A stretch of 7,570 nt of DNA from Syntrophales bacterium (GTDB lineage Bacteria; Desulfobacterota; Syntrophia; Syntrophales; UBA2192), in NCBI GenBank assembly GCA_025454095.1, contig JALOPC010000107.1, forward strand, positions 1-7,570, in the 5' to 3' direction. Position numbers and translations under genes: made by a program. Below, one piece after another: positions 6,196 to 7,570 of the stretch (within the stretch, counting starts at the first letter, position 1; each line of letters starts with the position of its first letter). The notes below the pieces were generated by a model. The model worked only from the letters and a program-made list of their open reading frames with translations, searched no databases and was not told the origin of the DNA.

Positions 6196-6321
6196 ATGTG
6201 CAGTACGTTTTTGTTATCAGCAAAGTACAGAAAGTCAGACCGCACAAACCAGGAAAATGGCAAGTGCGGTTTTTTTGTGCGCAAAAGCGGGCTGCCGGCC
6301 GAATCGTTCGGCAAAATTTAA
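6196..6321 (+). CDS. Possible 41-aa leader ORF (doubtful)
   Basis: An ATG at 6196-6198 opens a 41-codon frame through three of the leader hairpins to a TAA at 6319-6321. The peptide starts [15 protein letters not shown] and includes '[13 protein letters not shown]'. There is no ribosome binding site and the predicted transcript would start only about 6 nt upstream, so translation would have to be leaderless. The frame may simply be open by chance across a structured RNA. I do not recognise the peptide. Confidence 0.12.
   Translation: MCSTFLLSAKYRKSDRTNQENGKCGFFVRKSGLPAESFGKI
6237..6276 (+). terminator. Intrinsic terminator inside the csp leader (candidate attenuator)
   Basis: ACCGCAC (6239-6245) pairs with GTGCGGT (6264-6270), extendable by G-U and A-U at 6237-6238. 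A short inner stem CCA/TGG (6249-6251 with 6258-6260) is capped by GGAAAA, and a run of seven T (6270-6276) follows directly. It has the form of a rho-independent terminator on the plus strand. No gene lies upstream on that strand apart from the csp leader itself, so termination here would yield a short RNA of about 85 nt and reduce csp expression unless relieved. Confidence 0.6.
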
Positions 6322-6362
6322 ACGGTTCCCTGGAGGAACCCAAGAAAAAAGGAGCAGTAAAG

Positions 6363-6563
6363 ATGGTTGAAGGAAAAGTAAAGTGGTTCAATGATTCGAA
6401 GGGTTTTGGTTTCATCGAGCAGGACGGGGGGAAGGACGTATTCGTACATCATTCCGCCATTCAGGCCGAGGGGTTCAAGTCGCTGGCCGAGGGTGAGCGG
6501 GTAAGCTTCGATGTGGTCGCAGGCCCCAAGGGCCCGGCTGCGGCGAATGTCCGCAAGCTGTAA
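6363..6563 (+). CDS. csp: Cold shock protein (CspA family)
   Basis: A 66-aa single cold shock domain, an OB-fold beta-barrel that binds single-stranded RNA and DNA and melts RNA secondary structure. RNP1 is KGFGFI (13-18) and RNP2 is VFVHH (26-30); W8, F9, F15, F17, F27 and H29 are the usual surface aromatics that stack on bases. The protein begins [17 protein letters not shown] and has full family length. The start ATG lies 8 nt after AAGGAG (6349-6354). Longer starts upstream in frame would translate the structured leader and are rejected. It is the only plus-strand gene here, and is monocistronic, with its own promoter, a long leader and a strong terminator 23 nt after the stop. Confidence 0.97.
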   Translation: MVEGKVKWFNDSKGFGFIEQDGGKDVFVHHSAIQAEGFKSLAEGERVSFDVVAGPKGPAAANVRKL

Positions 6564-6585
6564 GACCTGAGGATCCTATGGCATG

Positions 6586-6619
6586 AAAAAGCCCCCCCGG
6601 CGACGGGGGGGCTTTTTTT
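6586..6619. terminator. Strong bidirectional intrinsic terminator
   Basis: AAAAAGCCCCCCC (6586-6598) and GGGGGGGCTTTTTTT (6605-6619) form a stem of about 13 bp with loop GGCGAC. T-runs follow the stem on both strands, so it can end the csp transcript on the plus strand and the yaiI transcript on the minus strand. Both genes end within about 35 nt of it. Confidence 0.93.
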
Positions 6620-6651
6620 ACGCCCTGCGGGAGCCGCGGGTCTCGCCCCGC

Positions 6652-7119
6652 TCACGTCTTCTTGCCTTCGATGTTCAGCTGCCGGGTCAGGAACCGGTCC
6701 AGCCGGTTCGCGAATGTCCGGCGGTCCGTTCTGTCGAGCGCGGCGGGGCCGCTCGACATCATGCCGCCGTCCCGCAGTTCCTTGAACAGCCCGCGCAGGG
6801 CCAGGCTGTTCTTGATGTTTTCCTGCGTGTAGAGTTTGCCCCTGGGGTCGAGTGCAAAAGCGCCTTTCGTAACGACCCTGTCGGCAAGCGGAATGTCGGC
6901 GGTGATGACCAGGTCGCCCGGCTGCACGAGTTCGGCGATGCGGTTGTCTGCCGCATCGAGGCCCTCCGGGACCAGGATGACGGACAGGGTTGCCGGCCCC
7001 TCGACCCTCACCGGCTTGTTGGCCACGAAGCACAGGGGAACGTTCAGGCGCGCCGAGGCCCTGATCAGCACGTCCTTGATCGCATTCGGAAAGGCGTCGG
7101 CGTCGATGTAGATCCGCAT
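6652..7119 (-). CDS. yaiI: YaiI/YqxD family protein (DUF188, UPF0178)
   Basis: A 155-aa protein matching E. coli YaiI (152 aa) from end to end. Conserved stretches are 'YIDADAFPNAIKDVLIRAS' (4-22), 'VANKPVRV' (33-40), 'GLDAADNRIAELVQPGDLVITADIPLAD' (about 53-80) and 'ALDPRGKLYT' (88-97). The Asp-rich motifs (DADA, DxADN, TADIPLA) resemble PIN-like metal-dependent nuclease sites, but no activity is established. The start used here is the ATG at 7117-7119 because only this frame encodes the family sequence. The ribosome binding site AAAGGAG (7141-7147) lies 21 nt upstream of this ATG and only 4 nt from another ATG (7134-7136) that is out of frame, because the first 17 bases of the gene are tandemly duplicated. 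The frame continues upstream to 7266, but that part is repeat-derived and rejected. Expression may therefore be reduced or lost. Confidence 0.93.
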   Translation of the reverse strand: MRIYIDADAFPNAIKDVLIRASARLNVPLCFVANKPVRVEGPATLSVILVPEGLDAADNRIAELVQPGDLVITADIPLADRVVTKGAFALDPRGKLYTQENIKNSLALRGLFKELRDGGMMSSGPAALDRTDRRTFANRLDRFLTRQLNIEGKKT

Positions 7120-7136
7120 TCGATGTAGATCCGCAT
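7103..7136 (-). repeat. 17-bp exact tandem duplication at the yaiI start
   Basis: ATGCGGATCTACATCGA occurs twice head to tail on the minus strand (7136-7120 and 7119-7103). Each copy encodes MRIYI plus two bases. Because 17 is not a multiple of three, the RBS-proximal ATG leads into a different frame that stops at a TGA (7065-7067) after 23 codons. The second copy reads into the intact yaiI frame. Confidence 0.95.
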
Positions 7137-7210
7137 GCAGCTCCTTTCGGATCGGATGATCCCGGCGATCGGCCCGTCGTTGCGAGCCCCGGACCTCGAC
7201 TTCGCTCGGG

Positions 7211-7240
7211 GTTATCGATGGAAGAAACAGTCTCCGTAAA
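7211..7240 (-). promoter_or_regulatory. Weak promoter-like site upstream of yaiI
   Basis: On the minus strand, TTTACG (7235-7240) and GATAAC (7211-7216) are spaced by 18 nt, with 4 of 6 matches each to the sigma-70 boxes. The -35 box touches the edge of the double-hairpin repeat. This is a visual match only; yaiI could also be read through from ywbE. Confidence 0.2.
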
Positions 7241-7318
7241 ATCCTCCCCAACCCTCCTTTTCCCAAGGAGGGTGTTTAAGACCTTCCCCCTTTGAAAAAG
7301 GGGGATAGAGGGGGATTT
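7239..7318. repeat. Paired inverted hairpin repeat (palindromic intergenic element)
   Basis: Two related arms face each other: AAATCC...(7239-7244) on the left and its inverted counterpart ...GGATTT (7313-7318) on the right. Each arm contains its own hairpin: ACCCTCCTT (7251-7259)/AAGGAGGGT (7265-7273), a perfect 9-bp stem, and CCCCCTTT (7286-7293)/AAAGGGGG (7297-7304), a perfect 8-bp stem. The arms are diverged copies of one C-run unit (AAATCC, C-rich, stem). From memory, similar AAATCCCCC units are common between genes in deltaproteobacterial and related genomes, so this is probably a REP/MITE-like element, perhaps doubling as the ywbE transcript end. Confidence 0.7.
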
Positions 7319-7356
7319 GCTCCGAACGATTCGATCCGTTTCTCCGGCGGCAAGGG

Positions 7357-7554
7357 TTACCCCGGCAGGATCTCCTTCACCCGGCCGACGATGCCGCTTT
7401 GCAGGCGCACCTTAATCCCGTGGGGGTGCAGCGCGGACTTCGTGAGGATGTCCCGGACGATGCCCTCGGTCAGCCTGCCGGTGCGCTGATCGGGCTTCTG
7501 GACCACCTTGACCCGGGCTCCCACCTTGACATCCGCACGATTCCTGCCGTCCAT
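7357..7554 (-). CDS. ywbE: YwbE family protein (DUF2196)
   Basis: A 65-aa protein that matches the full length of the YwbE family. It contains 'MDGRNRADVKVGARVKVVQK' (1-20), 'DQRTGRLTEGIVRDILT' (22-38) and the hallmark 'HPHGIKVRL...GRVKEIL' (43-63). The strand pattern suggests a small SH3-like or KOW-like beta-barrel, but the function is unknown. The ATG at 7552-7554 is preceded by GAGG (7562-7565) with 7 nt spacing, which supports the start. Upstream sequence is cut by the window edge, so operon partners cannot be seen. Downstream on the same strand are the double-hairpin repeat and then yaiI, 237 nt away. Confidence 0.92.
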   Translation of the reverse strand: MDGRNRADVKVGARVKVVQKPDQRTGRLTEGIVRDILTKSALHPHGIKVRLQSGIVGRVKEILPG

Positions 7555-7570
7555 GCCAGCGCCTCAACGC

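Larger units (their letters stand above)
6190..6362 (+). promoter_or_regulatory. Structured 5' leader of the cold shock mRNA
   Basis: About 170 nt between the predicted transcription start and the csp start codon, comparable in length to the E. coli cspA leader. Four hairpins can be drawn in order. Hairpin 1 pairs GTAC/GTAC (6203-6206 with 6225-6228) and TTTG/CAAA (6210-6213 with 6221-6224). Hairpin 2 is terminator-like at 6237-6276. Hairpin 3 pairs GCCGAA (6298-6303) with TTCGGC (6307-6312). Hairpin 4 pairs GGTTCC (6324-6329) with GGAACC (6335-6340), just before the ribosome binding site AAGGAG (6349-6354). Such leaders in known csp genes control mRNA stability and translation with temperature; a role here is inferred. 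Confidence 0.5.

Noticed and set aside
6198..6563. A 121-aa N-terminally extended cold shock protein
   Set aside because: The extension would translate the leader hairpins and terminator. The ATG at 6363 has a proper ribosome binding site and gives the exact CspA family length.
6652..7266. An extended 204-aa version of YaiI
   Set aside because: The additional N-terminal residues come from the duplicated 17-mer and repeat-like intergenic DNA. YaiI proteins are about 150 aa and begin at the MRIYIDADA segment.
1..7570. CRISPR array, transposase, toxin-antitoxin pair, tRNA or rRNA gene
   Set aside because: No regularly spaced repeats, transposase motifs, paired small toxin/antitoxin frames or cloverleaf-like sequence were found on either strand.

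Overview
The window is GC-rich chromosomal DNA with short intergenic gaps and strong AAAGGAG-type ribosome binding sites. The organism is probably a Gram-negative bacterium, plausibly a deltaproteobacterium (Desulfobacterota, Syntrophales-like). This rests on three signed-over (Sec-exported) proteins, the Uup, YaiI and YwbE gene types, and a double G/C-run hairpin repeat of a kind I associate with such genomes. The taxonomic call is inference, not proof.

Every recognisable gene except the cold shock gene is on the minus strand. Read in the direction of minus transcription (right to left), they are as follows. ywbE (7357-7554) is followed by a gap holding a double-hairpin repeat, then yaiI (6652-7119), whose first 17 bases are tandemly duplicated. 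A bidirectional terminator (6586-6619) separates yaiI from the plus-strand cold shock gene (6363-6563). The cold shock gene has its own promoter and a leader of about 170 nt that contains an intrinsic-terminator hairpin. Divergent from it is uup, an ABC-F ATPase (4117-6012). After 464 nt with no convincing gene come two exported proteins of unknown function: a small cysteine-containing protein (3149-3652) and a beta-propeller-like protein (1832-3100). They are probably cotranscribed. A large hairpin (1729-1790) and a good promoter (1668-1696) then separate them from an exported cyclophilin gene (1061-1627) whose 3' end is frameshifted. The cyclophilin gene runs into a compact six-helix CDF-type metal transporter (402-1064), followed by a YciI-like gene (1-273) that leaves the window at its left edge.

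Most genes belong to known families. The points that stand out are: (i) the cold shock leader, where a terminator hairpin and a mutually exclusive alternative pairing suggest attenuation, possibly self-controlled by the Csp protein; (ii) the 17-bp duplication that puts the RBS-proximal start codon of yaiI out of frame; (iii) a deletion-like frameshift in the cyclophilin; (iv) a CDF transporter whose TM5 metal ligands are Cys/Cys instead of His/Asp, with a Cys-rich tail; and (v) the pair of unassigned exported proteins. I see no CRISPR array, transposase, rRNA or tRNA gene, and no defence-type gene cluster.
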